Source: Sciurus carolinensis (lineage: Eukaryota; Chordata; Mammalia; Rodentia; Sciuridae). Taken from it: a stretch of 64,000 nucleotides of DNA. A program made the position numbers and the translations under genes. Position 1 is the stretch's first letter, and each line of letters begins with the position of its first letter. Location: contig NC_062219.1 in assembly GCF_902686445.1 (NCBI RefSeq), positions 149,464,057 through 149,528,056 of the forward strand, written 5' to 3'. The notes below the pieces were generated by a model that did no database searches, was not told where the DNA came from, and saw only the letters and a list, made by a program, of their open reading frames with translations. Shown here piece by piece: positions 10,254 to 21,173 of the stretch.

Positions 10254-12084
10254 GCACTGGTATATTTTAGCAACCCTGAAAGTCATCAAAATTTTCCTGG
10301 GACAACATGCATGACATGCATTGTTACCAAAGGAAGTGAAACCAGGTTCTAAATCACACTCCGTTCCAAGCGGCTGAGACTTGGCGACACCCCCCATTCC
10401 AGAAGCACACTGGCAAGGTTCCTCATCACACCGAAAATGGTGACCCAGCCCGGGCTACCCACGTGAGGAGGGACAAGCACATCTCTAAGGCTGAAGATAC
10501 CATATTGAGAACAAATAAGCTATAAAATAGCAAGAAAAATTCAAGCTCTAAAGTAATTCACCGTGATTTTGCATTTTACCTTTTCAAATAACAAAGATGA
10601 TTTTCTTTTGTCTTTAGACCCAATGCCATGGTTTCCACCAAACCAGCAAGAGCTAAAACTATGGTCATTCTAAGAGGCAATAAGGAACAAAGCATCAAAT
10701 CATTGCTCTACAACCAAACTAGAACTTTATGATCAATTCCATAAAAATGATGATTAGTCTTCTGAATGCTAAACAGCAGACATTGTGGAATCAGAACACA
10801 AAACCCAATGACAACAAATTATTAAGAGACAACATGCTTTTCTTGAATAACAAAATGTTTTTCCCTCCCACTAAAAACAACAAACTATTAGCTAAAGCAT
10901 TATTTGAATGTCCTATGAATGCCAGTCACTAATAAGAAACATGGGGTTATTATCCTCAATGATTAAAAATCCCCACCCACTATAAATATATCCAGTAATC
11001 TGAAATTGCTTAAAAGGAAATCAGATATGCACACCATTTCCCTGGAATGAAAGTTGATTTCTTTTCCCTTACTGCTAAAGCACTTTCTTTTTTATTAGTA
11101 ATGTTTTTTTTTTTTCCCCACAATATGGAAATAAACAAAAACATTTGGGAATGTTTATAAGTTAGCACAATGATATCCAATGTTTGCAGTAAATAATGCC
11201 AGTTTTAAAGAAGGCAGGCAGGTAGTCGGGTCTACCAGGTAAGGTGATCCTCACCCCTTCTCTCTGTTCTATGCATTAACACACCAAGCCAAAGCCACTA
11301 GAAGTGAGCTGAGGTCAACACGCTAGACAAAAATTTGGTTCTCAGAATTAGACTTGGACTTGGTTTACTCTGGCCGAGCAGAGCATTAAGGACACTGTTC
11401 TCCTTGTGGTCTGTAAATTGGGGAAAGCTGAAATTATTTTTTCAGCTCTATTTGAGATTCTTAAAAGCCCGCGCTATGATACTTAAAAACAAACTCCTCA
11501 CATTTCTTTACCCCTAATTGGAAGCAACCGTAATGTATGTAGGAAATAGTTCCCCTATTATTATGTTTTGGTCTTTATAAATGTGATTGTAAAAACCAGT
11601 AGCTGGGAGCTAATAAATTTCTCTGAATCACATGACATAACTACACATAAGCTTTAACACTGGCTTTTCACTTCATTAAAAAAAAAAAAAAAACACTTTG
11701 TATGAGATTATAGTAGAACCAAATATGAACAATTTCAGGTGTAGAACTAATACACATTTTCAAACTTAAGTATGTAACTGAGCTCCCACTATGAATTCAG
11801 CGGATATTCCTCAAGGCTGAAAACATCTAGGAATCTTTAATCCAGAGTTAACCAAGTATTAAGATCAGTAGTGGCCTTGGGACCACCTGCCCAACTGGGC
11901 CGTCCAACAACTTCTGTCTTAATAGCTCAGATTCTCATGGACACAAGGAACCAAGCCCACAGGCAGCCTCGGAGTCAGAGCTAGCCTGGCCTCTCCCGTG
12001 AGCAGGTAGGAAACAGGGAACCAGGGAACATGCTCACACGCAGCCGCAAACAGGCACGGAGATGCAGACATCTATCTACTCTAC
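10254..12084. other. Unique intergenic sequence, AT-rich
   Basis: No gene is recognised. Short A/T runs occur at about 11101-11116 and 11678-11693. A short frame at 10729-10932 has no recognisable content. Parts of 10970-11170 and 11500-11660 have the repeat-free AT-rich texture of conserved noncoding DNA. Confidence 0.4.
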
Positions 12085-12182
12085 TGCCTAGTCTGGCCTT
12101 GAGTGCTGAGGCTCAAGTGATCCTCCTGCCGCAGCCTCCAGAGTATCTGGGGTGACAGGCCTGTGTCTCTGTGCCCAGTGTA
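12085..12182 (-). mobile_element. B1-like SINE fragment, antisense
   Basis: 'gtctggccttgagtgctgag', 'tcctcctgccgcagcctcca' and 'ggggtgacaggcctgtgtct' are the reverse complement of the 7SL-derived left half of the MEN SINE. No ID half, tail or target duplication is visible. Confidence 0.7.
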
Positions 12183-12284
12183 AAATTACTGTTAAATGGT
12201 CCTTCATTGCTAGTGGCTGCAGGAACCTGGCAAAACTAAACGTGAATCCCCATCGTGAATCCCCACCCACCATCAAAAGTCAGA

Positions 12285-13240
12285 TCCCCACATGGATGAA
12301 AACGATGAACAGTGAATCAAACATGAACTTCAGCTGGGAGAGACAACCACCAACAGGTCCAGAAAAGCTGTAGGTATTGGAATTACCAGATATAAATAGA
12401 AAGGAAATTAAATGTATTTGCCATTTTAAATAATAGGAGAGCATGGAAAATATTTCAAAAGAAGAAGACATTATCAGAAGAGAACATATTTGAAAAATAC
12501 TATCTTATAGGAATGAAATATGTAAACACTGAAATTAAAAATTTAATGAACTAGTTAAACATCTGGAAAGACAAAGCTGAAGACAAAAACCATGCTCTGG
12601 AAGATCTGGAGAAATTACACAGCATGAGCCGGGAGGGTTGAAGAGAGAGAGGTAAGAATGGAGGATAAAGGGAACAATGACCAGAAGGAGACCATCTGAC
12701 ACCAGCCGGCTGACCCCGACAGAACGCCAGGACAATCAGGAGAGCAACACCACGCAAGGAAAGCATGGCTAAGATTTGTTCCAGAATTCAGGGGAAAAAA
12801 TGTGAGCTTTCAGATTCCCAACACATCCAAAGAAGAATAAAAAACAGGAATCCACCCTGGACATACTGTAGCAGGACAGAGACAAAAGAAGATCTCTTCA
12901 AAGGCAGATCAAAAGTAACAGTAACTGCCATCGTAACCATAGTAACAGAAACCAGTGACATCAAATAGGGTTTTGGAAAAATAACTGTCAAGCCAGAAGC
13001 CTCCCTTGAGTAGAGTTATAATTGAAGAACCCAGGCCCAAGAAAGACATTAAACAATATTAAAGTACGTACCACTCATGGAAGCACAGGAATCCTGATAG
13101 TATTTAGGAAAAATAAAAATGATCAAAAACTAAAGTCTGGGAGACAGACAAAACAATGAGAAATTTAAGAAAAGAAAGTAGTAAATATGGATTAACCAAA
13201 ACAAAACAAAAGTCTTCAAATATATAAAACAATATCTATT
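12285..13240 (+). mobile_element. Old LINE-1 (L1M/HAL1-like) 5'/ORF1-side fragment
   Basis: An A-rich sense strand matches the texture and landmarks of old L1 upstream and ORF1 regions: 'ttaccagatataaatagaaa', 'agaaattacacagcatgagc', 'ctcttcaaaggcagatcaaa' and 'ataactgtcaagccagaagc'. Stops are frequent in all frames, so it is non-coding now. It may be the 5' portion of the same element whose 3' portion starts near 13690. Confidence 0.6.
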
Positions 13241-13243
13241 TTA

Positions 13244-13455
13244 TGGGGTTTTGTTTTGTTTGGACACTAGAGATAAAACACAAAGTCATTTTTCCAATGA
13301 GCTACCCCCAGCCCTTTTTATTTTTTGAGACAAGATCTCAGTAAGTTGCTAAGGGTCTCCCTAAGGATGCCAAGGCTGGCCTCCAACTTGCAGTCCTCCT
13401 GCCTTAGCCTCCTGAGTCACTGGGATTACAGCCCTGTGCCATGGTGCCCAGCTCT
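13244..13455 (-). mobile_element. MEN-type composite SINE, antisense
   Basis: On the + strand it begins with T-rich sequence, then the reversed ID half ('atgagctacccccagccc'), then the reversed B1-like half ('tgagacaagatctcagtaag', 'tcctgccttagcctcctgag', 'gggattacagccctgtgcca'). It sits between L1 pieces, so it inserted into an existing L1 landscape. Confidence 0.88.
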
Positions 13456-13655
13456 CCATACTGTTTTGAATATAAGCTATGCTAATTTCCACGCCCACCA
13501 ACAGTGTGTAGGGTTCCTTTTCCTCCACTTTCTCTCCAGGATCCATTGTTTGTCATTTTGATAGTAGCCCTTCTGTAGGTGTGAGGTGATATCTCATTGT
13601 TGTTTTATTTGCATTTCTCTGATGATTAGTGATAAAGAAATTTCATCAAGTTTAA
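13456..13655 (-). mobile_element. Old LINE-1 ORF2 3' fragment, antisense
   Basis: 'ctccatactgttttgaatat', 'cacgcccaccaacagtgtgt', 'gtgaggtgatatctcattgt' and 'gcatttctctgatgattagt' form the reverse complement of the end of L1 ORF2. It is opposite in orientation to the L1 pieces on both sides, implying a separate insertion or a local inversion. Confidence 0.8.
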
Positions 13656-13689
13656 AACATTGTCAAAAGTGGAACATCTGGCTCAAGCA

Positions 13690-14382
13690 AGTTCTATTTC
13701 TTATTCAAGGACAGATAATTCTAATCTTAAGCACACTCTTTCAGAAAAATTTTAAATGAGCAAAGACTCTCAACTCATTTTATGAGTCTAATGTAATTTC
13801 AACACAAAACCAGGAAAGGGAAGTATAAGAAAGGAAAATTAGAGGCCAGTCTCCCTCCTGGATATAGAAACATCACATTCTTTAACAAAATTAACAAACA
13901 AAGCCATTAAAAAACTGTTTTGTACCAAAAGTACAGATAATAAAAAGTAAAGTAGATAAATTGAACTATGTCAAAATTTTACGTATCAAAGAACACAATC
14001 AACAGTAAAGATGCAACTTATAAAATGAGGGAAAGTATTTGCAAATCATATACAGTACCTGATATGGGTTCATATCTAGAATACAGAAAGGGCTCCCAGG
14101 ACTCAACAACCAAATAAACACCCCAATTTACAAAATGAACAGAGAACCCAGACATGTCTCCACAAAGACTATGCAAACGGCTAACAAACATGAGAACAGG
14201 TCAGCCTCGAGTCCTTAGGAGAATGCAAACCCCGAGCACCACGAGGTAGGGCCTCCCACCCACGGAAATGGCTGCTAGAAGAAAGCAGAAAGTCTCCGGA
14301 GGATTCGGCGGAACTGGAGGCTTTGAGCCCCGCGGGTAGGGCTGCGCACTGGTTGGCGCCGCTGCTGCGGAAGGCAGAATGG
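13690..14382 (+). mobile_element. Old LINE-1 ORF2 3' region, part 1
   Basis: Sense-strand L1 ORF2 landmarks run in order: 'attgaactatgtcaaaattt', 'gggaaagtatttgcaaatca', 'catatctagaatacagaaag', 'aggactcaacaaccaaataa' and 'gagaatgcaaaccccgagca'. The reading frame is destroyed. From about 14205 onward the alignment is still recognisable but the sequence has become markedly GC- and CpG-rich. The element continues at 14710 beyond an inserted LTR. Confidence 0.8.
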
Positions 14383-14709
14383 CCTGGTCAGCTTTCCCTC
14401 GCGGTGACAGGGTCTCCGAGAAGATCCGCTGCATAAAGGAAAAGGCTGAGTTTAGCTCGTGGCTTGGGAGGCGGCTCTCCGTGATCACCTGGCCCCGTTG
14501 CTTTGGGCCGGTGGCCGCACAGGACACGGGAACAGGCGCACGTGGCCGAGGAGGCCTGTCCAGCTCACAGCTGTCAGGCAGCAGATAGACAGAAGGGCCA
14601 GGTGCGCGGTAGCCCCTTCAAGGACACGCCCACCATGACCCAGCTTCCTCCACCTAGTCCTGGACTAGACCATGGACCCCAGGGGACAAGCGTGATCCAG
14701 ACTGTGGCA
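14383..14709 (-). mobile_element. MaLR-type solo LTR, antisense, GC-enriched
   Basis: It follows the reverse complement of the LTR type seen at 26851 and 61616: 'cagctttccctcgcggtgac' (tail end), 'gatcacctggccccgttgct', 'ttgggccggtggccgcacag', 'ccttcaaggacacgcccacc' and 'gtgatccagactgtggca' (start). It interrupts an L1, whose ORF2 match resumes with 'agcagttcctcaagaag'. About 17 CpGs are present, against very few in the sister copy at 49460. No internal retroviral genes accompany it. Confidence 0.75.
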
Positions 14710-14947
14710 AGCAGTTCCTCAAGAAGTTAGAATTACCAAGTCATTCATCGATTCCGCTTCTGGGTTTACATCCCGAATATTTAAAGGCAGGATCTCAAAG
14801 GGAGATTCATGCACGCACACACACGTTCATAACAACACTATTCACAGTAGCCAAGAGGTAGGAGCAACATGGATGGATAAATGCATAACCAAAATATGGG
14901 GCATATTTGTGCAGTGGAATATTATTCAGCCTTAAAAAGGAAGGCGA
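14710..14947 (+). mobile_element. Old LINE-1 ORF2 3' region, part 2
   Basis: Continuation of the L1 across the LTR: 'gttagaattaccaagtcatt', 'aacaacactattcacagtag', 'atggataaatgcataaccaa' and 'ggaatattattcagccttaa'. It is interrupted again by an ID SINE and resumes at 15092. Confidence 0.85.
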
Positions 14948-15091
14948 GGGTTGGGGTTGTGGCTCAGTGGTAGAGCACTCGCATAGCATGCATGAGGCCC
15001 TGGGTTTGATCCTCAGCACCACATAAAAATAAAATAAAGGTATTGTGTCCACCTACAACTAAAAAAAAAAAAAAAAAAAAAAAAAGGAAGG
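14948..15091 (+). mobile_element. ID SINE (sciurid type) inserted in LINE-1
   Basis: Full-length tRNA-derived ID element: A-box region 'tggctcagtggtagagcact', 'gcatagcatgcatgaggccc', B-box-like 'gggtttgatcctcagcacca', the squirrel 3' unit 'tgtgtccacctacaact' and a 25-base A-tail. An 11-bp direct repeat AAAAAGGAAGG flanks it (14934-14944 and 15081-15091). The good match to the family pattern suggests a younger insertion than its L1 host. Confidence 0.93.
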
Positions 15092-15425
15092 AAATTTTAA
15101 CACCAGGTAAAGCATGGGTGAACCTTGAATTAATGATGCTGCATGATAAAAGCCAGTCACTAAAGAAGAACAGCATATCATCCCACATATGTGAGCACTC
15201 CAGGGTAGTCGAATTCACAGAAACAGGACCTAGAAAGGCGGTTGCCAGGCACTGGGGGTAGGGGCAATGGAGGAATGTTGTTCAAAGTCCAGTTTCAGTT
15301 CTGTAAGATGAAAAGCCGTGGAGATGGTTGCTCAGTGACGTGCACGTCTTTAACACTAGCGAACTGCACACTTAAAAAGGCTAAAATGACCAATTGTATG
15401 TGATTCAGTTTTTCCCACAAGAAAA
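15092..15425 (+). mobile_element. Old LINE-1 3' end, part 3
   Basis: Completes the L1 from 13690: 'atgggtgaaccttgaattaa', 'cagaaacaggacctagaaag', 'ggttgccaggcactgggggt', and a 3' tail region ending about 'caattgtatgtgattcag'. These are typical of old L1 3' ends where ORF2 passes into the 3' UTR. Confidence 0.85.
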
Positions 15426-15429
15426 ATGT

Positions 15430-16120
15430 TTAAATACCAATTCTAGTTTATCCCAGAAATGTGAAGTCATTTCAACCCTAGCAAATGTACTATTAATATA
15501 TGAATGAATTAATGAATGAATTAAAGGAAATAAAGTGATTATCTAAAGGGATGGGGAAGCACTGATCAAAACCAGCATTCACTCTTGACTTTTAAAAGGC
15601 CTCAAACCTCTTCAGCCAATTAAAAGTCCATCTGCACACAGCTTACAACGCACTTCATGCTTAATGGTGAGACATTACAGGGACACCTTTGAACGGCATG
15701 GATAAGGCAGATTTGCCTGCTGTCATCATGTCCCCACGAACACTACGCTGCAGGTCCCCACCAGTGCAGAAAATGGTGGGATGGGATAAAGGAGGCACAG
15801 GCAAGAGAGGAGGAAAAATGGACCGGAGAGGCAGGGAGAGAAAAGACGAAGAAAAAGAAAAGGCATTCTACCTTCATGTATAACTAATTAAAGCAAATTT
15901 TAAAAATTTTTTTAAAAGAAAAGGAAAGTTAAAGGCCCAGGGGAAAAATAAAACTACTACGTTGTTCACATGATATGACACTTTTCACAAAATAACTCAA
16001 ATGAATTCATAGATCAATTCTAAAATTAATAAGACAGTTCAGTAAAGTTGTTAGAAGTATAAATAAAGGGAGACCATCTATCATCTATCATGTGCATAGG
16101 TTAGAAAATCCAATACTCTA
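15430..16120 (+). mobile_element. Second old LINE-1, central ORF2, part 1
   Basis: Sense L1 ORF2 reverse-transcriptase-region landmarks are visible but degraded: 'atttcaaccctagcaaatgt', 'cttcatgcttaatggtgaga', 'cgaagaaaaagaaaaggcat' and 'aattcagtaaagttgttaga'-like sequence near 16025-16050. This is an earlier part of ORF2 than the 3' end just upstream, so it is a different L1 copy lying head-to-tail. A possible lineage-specific tail ('tcatgtataactaattaa') intrudes at 15875. Confidence 0.6.
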
Positions 16121-16307
16121 TTTTTTTTTTTTTTTTTTTTTGATACTGGAGATTGAACCCGGGGTGCTTTATCACGGAGACACATCCCCAGCCCTTTTTG
16201 TTTTTTTATTATCTTGAGGTAGGTCCTCGCTAGGTTACTGAGGCTGGCTGCAAACTTGCCATCCTCCTGCCTCAGCCTCCCTGGGTGTGTGCGACTGTGC
16301 CCCGCTC
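16121..16307 (-). mobile_element. MEN-type composite SINE, antisense
   Basis: Begins with a 21-base T-run (its A-tail reversed), then the reversed ID half ('gatactggagattgaacccg', 'acacatccccagccc') and the reversed B1-like half ('tgaggctggctgcaaacttg', 'tcctcctgcctcagcctccc'). A 7-bp direct repeat TACTCTA flanks it at 16114-16120 and 16308-16314. Confidence 0.92.
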
Positions 16308-16314
16308 TACTCTA

Positions 16315-17140
16315 ACCTTGAGGAGCATTTTCCTGAAATTGAGCTATACATTCAGGGCAATTTCAACCAAATTTCAGACAGGACTTTCATGGAACATATC
16401 AAGCTGATTCTACAGTGTATGTGAACGAAGAAGGAACCAGCAACTGTCAAGTGAGACATGAAGACGGAAAAGCCATTTTTAATGAAGATGGTGCAGAATT
16501 AGGTCGCACACAGTCCATTGCACTAATGAACACCATTGACAGCATGAACCAGACCCAGGAGTGTGTCACGCCCATACACGACAGAAGTGACAGCAAACAC
16601 CCGTAAGGACGCAGGTGCCCCCTAAACCTCGAAGGCACAGCCACCCTTGAGACGAAGCTGCATGGAAGCTCTTCTGCTAGCTGATCAGCCTCATAAATAA
16701 CCAAGCAAACTGGGGTTAAACTGCATCCGGGTGGAGGAATTTTTAATTCTAACAACAGGGTACTGGGCAGGATGTGGCCCAGGAGCTAGGACGCTGTATC
16801 AGCAGAGCATGCTTCTTAGAAAGCAATTTCGGCATCCTCTCCAAGTTGAAGAGGTGCGTGCCAACTTAATATTCCCACTGTGCAAACACGTGAACTCCGT
16901 GGAGGAGGCACTGTTTTATTGATAAGAAGTACAGACAAGACAGGATGCAAATTAAAAAAGCATCACAAAGAGAAGGTGTTCCAGAGATAATCTGCCAACT
17001 GTGTACCAGGCAGCAAAAATAATAATGATTATAAAAGCAGTATTTAAAATAGCAAAAATTAGTGGAAATAACCCAAAGGTTCACCATCAGGAGAACAGAT
17101 CCATAAAACAGGGTATACTAGATAAATAAATTCAGGCCTT
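16315..17140 (+). mobile_element. Second old LINE-1, ORF2 to 3' side, part 2
   Basis: The match continues after the SINE: 'ctgaaattgagctatacatt', 'ggaacatatcaagctgattc', and further down 'ggaaataacccaaaggttca' and 'ccatcaggagaacagatcca', in L1 order. Matches between 16480 and 16730 are poor, so that section may be deleted or foreign. A frame at 16415-16606 is an L1 remnant, not a gene. Confidence 0.6.
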
Positions 17141-17414
17141 CCTGTTCTTATCTAATGGAGTGCCCCGGCTGCAGAGTCCTCTGCTCTGATTCATTCTCCC
17201 TCTCCCTCTGGAGACTAGAAGCTGTTATTTCTGGATATCTGGCCTCGGCACGGTGTGTTTATAAATAACTGACCTACTGCATCCAAACTGGTTTTATTTC
17301 AGAACTAGAAAATAAATACATCCAAGCCCTACTTAGTCCATTATTTCCACTTTCTCCCATCTGAGTCTCCTCTCCCTCTCCCCGACCTCACAATGCACAT
17401 GCCTGCACATGCAC

Positions 17415-17451
17415 GCGCACACACACACACACACATACACACAACACACAC
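17415..17451. repeat. (CA)n microsatellite
   Basis: CA dinucleotides with a few TACA/AACA interruptions. Confidence 0.9.
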
Positions 17452-18942
17452 TTCTTGACATAGTCCTCAGTCAACCTCCAAAAAACTCAGGTCTCCCAAA
17501 ATGCGTGTGCACACTCCTTCTCTGTGAGGGTAGCTCAATGCCTTAAAACTCGAACTCCTAACTCTATTATTTAGGACCAAGAAAACCATTTCTCAACACC
17601 TGAACAAGAGCAGAGGATGATTAAGATACAAATTTTATATGCTAGTTTATTTTATTTCTAATTATATTCTTAGGAAATGATGTTAATACTTAATAGGAAT
17701 GACTTTGCCACCCAGTGCTTTGCCCAGTAAAACCAGAGCCCTTAACATTTTATTGGCACTAAAGCAGTCAGCTGTGACGCAGGATAACGGCAAGGGTAAA
17801 GAAGATCTGCTCCTTCCCTAAATTAAATATCTCCTCAATGACTTCAGTGTGCAGGTAGAAATAGCAGTTGCTCAAAGAAAATGACTCCTTTACGTTTAAA
17901 ACCACCCCACAGAGCATCCCCCGCAAACCCAAGAAGATTGTGCCACACATAGAGAGATCACAATAATTTTAAAGGGTGTCGACAGCATTATCATAATAGC
18001 AACACCTGTTTAAACCAATGCTGACCCGACTGCATGGGGATGTGTAATGTGGTTTTAAATAAGTCAAAGCAGATGCAAGACATGTAATCCAGAAAAATCC
18101 ACAAAGATCATCCACCCTGTTGCTGTGGATGAGAAAAGAGTGAAATCAGTTAACAACATTCAAAGCTTTGCCCTCTGTCCTCAGGGCCCAAATCACAAAG
18201 CCATTTACTGGTGAGGCCCTTATCTCCTGTGTCAGCAGTCCCCAGCATGTTATGATGGCCATCAAGCAAAAGACAAATTATAGGTGTTCGCTTATTTATA
18301 AAATGATTTACATATGATCTCATCAGCTCTCTATTTCCTTAGCACACATAAAGATAGGACGAGTAAAATCTCTCCTGTCATTTGTTTCCTCCTTGCCTCT
18401 CAACTCTGCTGACATATGTGCCAGTCGAGTGACCAACGAAAGCTAGGGTCCTGCAGAAGTTGCATTTCCATCCATCTATTTTAGCAGATATAAACAGAAA
18501 CTAATTTAATGCCAACTCTTACTGAAACATCGTCACCATCAAAATCATTTGCTTCATGTGTCTGCAGATGGCCTCCAACTTAGAATGGTTTAACTCAAGG
18601 TTTTTCAACTTTACCATGCTGCCAAAGCAACACACATTTCAGAGAAACCATACTTTTAATTCTGAATTTTGATCTTTCCTTTTTCCCAGGTGAGTGACAT
18701 GCAGTCTGAGCCTCTCCCTGGATGCTGGACAGAGCACTGCCCCAGGTTGGCCACACAGTCCAAGTGTGAACAGTGACACTCCTCAGTGGTCCATGTGGCT
18801 AAGCTAGAATGTTGGGTAGTTCAGGTGCATTAAATGCACTTTTGATTCATGATATTTTGAAGTTATGATGGGTTTATTAAGATGCAACCCCATTATCAGC
18901 CAAAGAGAACCTATTTCTGTGGGACTCTATACCAGGCACCAC

Positions 18943-18967
18943 AAAAAAAAAAAAAAAAAAAAAAAAA
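18943..18967. repeat. A-run of 25 bases
   Basis: A pure A-tract preceded by 'ggcaccac'. It might be the tail of a heavily truncated ID SINE ('agcaccac' precedes tails in that family), but too little is left to call one. Confidence 0.8.
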
Positions 18968-19757
18968 TCAGAATGGAAATGTTGCCCTTTTAGGATATTT
19001 AATGTAAAGCAAAACAGGAGAGATGCACATACTGAAGAAGCCATAATCAGATACTGACGATAACCAAGCACATAATGATGTTTGATTACAGCAAATGGTT
19101 ATAAGAAGGCAATGGAGTTTTAGGATTTGACTTTGGAACAGCGAAATTCTCTTGGGAAAATCTCTACCTCTCGTCCTGAAGGCTTACTGGAGGAGTTGGG
19201 TTTGAAGAGATGTCTTAATAATGAATCAGAAGGAGGCTGTCAAGAGCTTCAGAGAAAGAACACTCCAGAAGAGACCAAAGAACAGGGTAACTGATAAAAG
19301 GAACATGAGTCTTGAAATAGCCAAGGGGAAAATTCAGAGCAGTGGATGGTAAAGTATCTGAATATCAGTTAAACAAATATATTCCATTGATACGCCACCA
19401 TTTCCTGAGGACCCACTCATCTGCCTAGCAGGGTCAAATAATGTTCTTCTAACTCTTATGTATTATTCAGGAAGATTTTACTTGCTTTGAGTGCTTGCAG
19501 TTTCTAAATACCTCAAGCCGACAATCTTGAAAGAAAAAAAATCCTCTATTAGAAAAATATTTAAATTTAACAATAGTGTCTCAGTCTTACTTAATTCCTG
19601 ATGTGGACAGATGAGTCAATCTGTAACTATTATTTTTGCTCTTTTTTGTTGCTGTTGTTGTTGTTGTTTTTGTAAGCTATTCCTGCAAAAAGGAAATTCA
19701 TATCATATTGGATTCTCTCAAAATCATGAAAAATTATATATTTCTCTGATTTGTTTA

Positions 19758-19935
19758 GGCTAATGGTTCTCCAAGTGTGGTCTGGGGAAGAGGCCATGAA
19801 CATCTCCTGGTTGCTTGTAAGAAATGGAAATTCTCCAGAATCAGACCACCAGAGATGAAGCCCAGCAATCCTTGGTTTAACTAGATCCTCCCGCGATTGT
19901 GCTGTTCACAAGGTCAAAACCACTGCTCCGCAGGT
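19758..19935 (+). mobile_element. MER5A-like hAT DNA transposon relic
   Basis: It starts with 'ggttctccaagtgtggtctg', continues 'agaaatggaaattctccaga' and 'gaagcccagcaatccttggt', and ends 'aaaccactg'. This fits the short non-autonomous hAT (Charlie/MER5A) pattern with 'GGTTCTCAAA...' and 'AACCACTG' ends. Confidence 0.7.
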
Positions 19936-20008
19936 AATAGAGCACACTGGCTTACCCTGGCCCTCAAGCATTCCAGCTCAACTGTAGAAATACTGCAAGA
20001 AAACAAAA

Positions 20009-20180
20009 TGCAGCTCAGGAGGCTGAGGCAGGAGGAAGGAGAGTTCAAGCCAGCCTGGGCAACAGCTAGGTGCTAAGCAACTCAGTGAGACCCTGTCTCT
20101 AAATAAAATACAAAATAGGGCTGGGGATGTGGCTCAGTGGTTGACTGCCCCTGAGTTCATGGTACCAAAAAGTTTTTAAA
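20009..20180 (+). mobile_element. MEN-type composite SINE, 5' truncated
   Basis: The B1-like half starts within 'cagctcaggaggctgaggca' and ends 'gagaccctgtctctaaataa'. The ID half follows: 'gggctggggatgtggctcag', 'ccctgagttcatggtaccaa', then an A-rich tail. The first ~30 bases of the left half are missing. Confidence 0.88.
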
Positions 20181-20879
20181 AAACAATTAATTCGTAGCTG
20201 AATCTTAACACTGAAAATTGTATATCTCTATCGGTCAATAAATACTCTCCAGAATGGGATAATGATGTTAAGTACTATGTACTCAAACTTCCAGAGTTGT
20301 AGGCATCGCAGATTGTCGTGTTTTACAAAACACTTTCTAATACATTGTCAATGAAGCCAACAGACTTAATGAGCTTCCAGGGGTCTCCACTGGCCTCCTG
20401 AGTCTGAAACCTCGCTGCATCTCCTAGAAGGGCCTGCCTCTCTGTGCGTGACAGGTGGGAGGGTGGCCCCGGAGGAAAAGCCCCCTGGAATGTCTAAGGA
20501 AAAGGCCAGGGGGTGCCTGAGATTTCTTTCATGCACCTTGGCAGACCCTGAGGTGGTCTTAGTCGGGACAGGTAGGACCCACCTCTAATGGGCCTGGCCG
20601 AGTCCTCTCTGTCATCGCCTGTAAACGAATGGTTTCTGAAACACCAGGGCCTCTCAGTCCCGAGACAATAAGACCAACTTCTTCCACCAAGATATTTTTA
20701 CGCAGTGTATGCCAGAAGCCCACCGAGTCTCTAGAAAACGGTCTACCTGAGCTCGCCCCGCCCCCTGTTCCCACTGTCCCCAGTAACAAAGGCCTTCCTG
20801 CCTATCACTAGCGCCAATTAGCTCACCCCAAACTTGACGAGAGGAAAAGAGAAATCGGTACTTCAGCAGCGGTCATTTT
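20181..20879. other. Unique intergenic sequence
   Basis: No gene or repeat is recognised. Small overlapping frames at 20559-20811 are domain-free. GC content rises from about 20400 towards the CpG island downstream. Confidence 0.45.
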
Positions 20880-21173
20880 TTAAAAAATTGAAAATAATGC
20901 GCAACTCCCTCCAAAATTAGCCTACACCGTGATATAAATTGGTTTTCTTTGTCATCTAAAATTGACTCGCAGTTCACTCGTTAGAAAATAGAGGCTGAGA
21001 AGCCGGGGCCTCCGCGCCTCCGCTCCGGCGCCTTTCATCGTGTAAACAAACGCATCAGATTTAAAGCTTTCCCATAATTGTTATGCTAACCTCGGAGCGC
21101 AACCTCGCCATTTGCATTTGAAGGAGCTAAATATTAGGCAGGAAAGAAAGTGCTCTTTTTGAAAGCCTGAGAA
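20880..21173. promoter_or_regulatory. Candidate conserved element abutting CpG island
   Basis: AT-rich, repeat-free sequence switches to GC-rich only at 20990-21040 and again after 21174. It contains an exact POU octamer ATTTGCAT at 21110-21117, TAATTG at 21075 and several homeodomain-type cores. Its position hard against the island suggests a promoter-proximal enhancer; this is inference. Confidence 0.45.

Larger units (their letters stand above)
17141..19757. other. Unique sequence with candidate conserved element and two simple repeats
   Basis: No gene is recognised. A CA microsatellite lies at about 17415-17451 and a 25-base A-run at 18943-18967. The block about 17960-18330 is repeat-free and mixed in composition (TTTAAA, AACACCTG E-box and ATTTATAAA elements) and looks conserved. 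A short GTT run occurs at about 19648-19668. Confidence 0.4.

Noticed and set aside
14948..15091. tRNA-like A and B boxes
   Set aside because: They belong to an ID SINE with A-tail and target duplications, not a functional tRNA gene.
16415..16606. 63-codon + strand frame with a protein-like composition
   Set aside because: It lies within or beside a decayed L1 ORF2 stretch and is best explained as a remnant.
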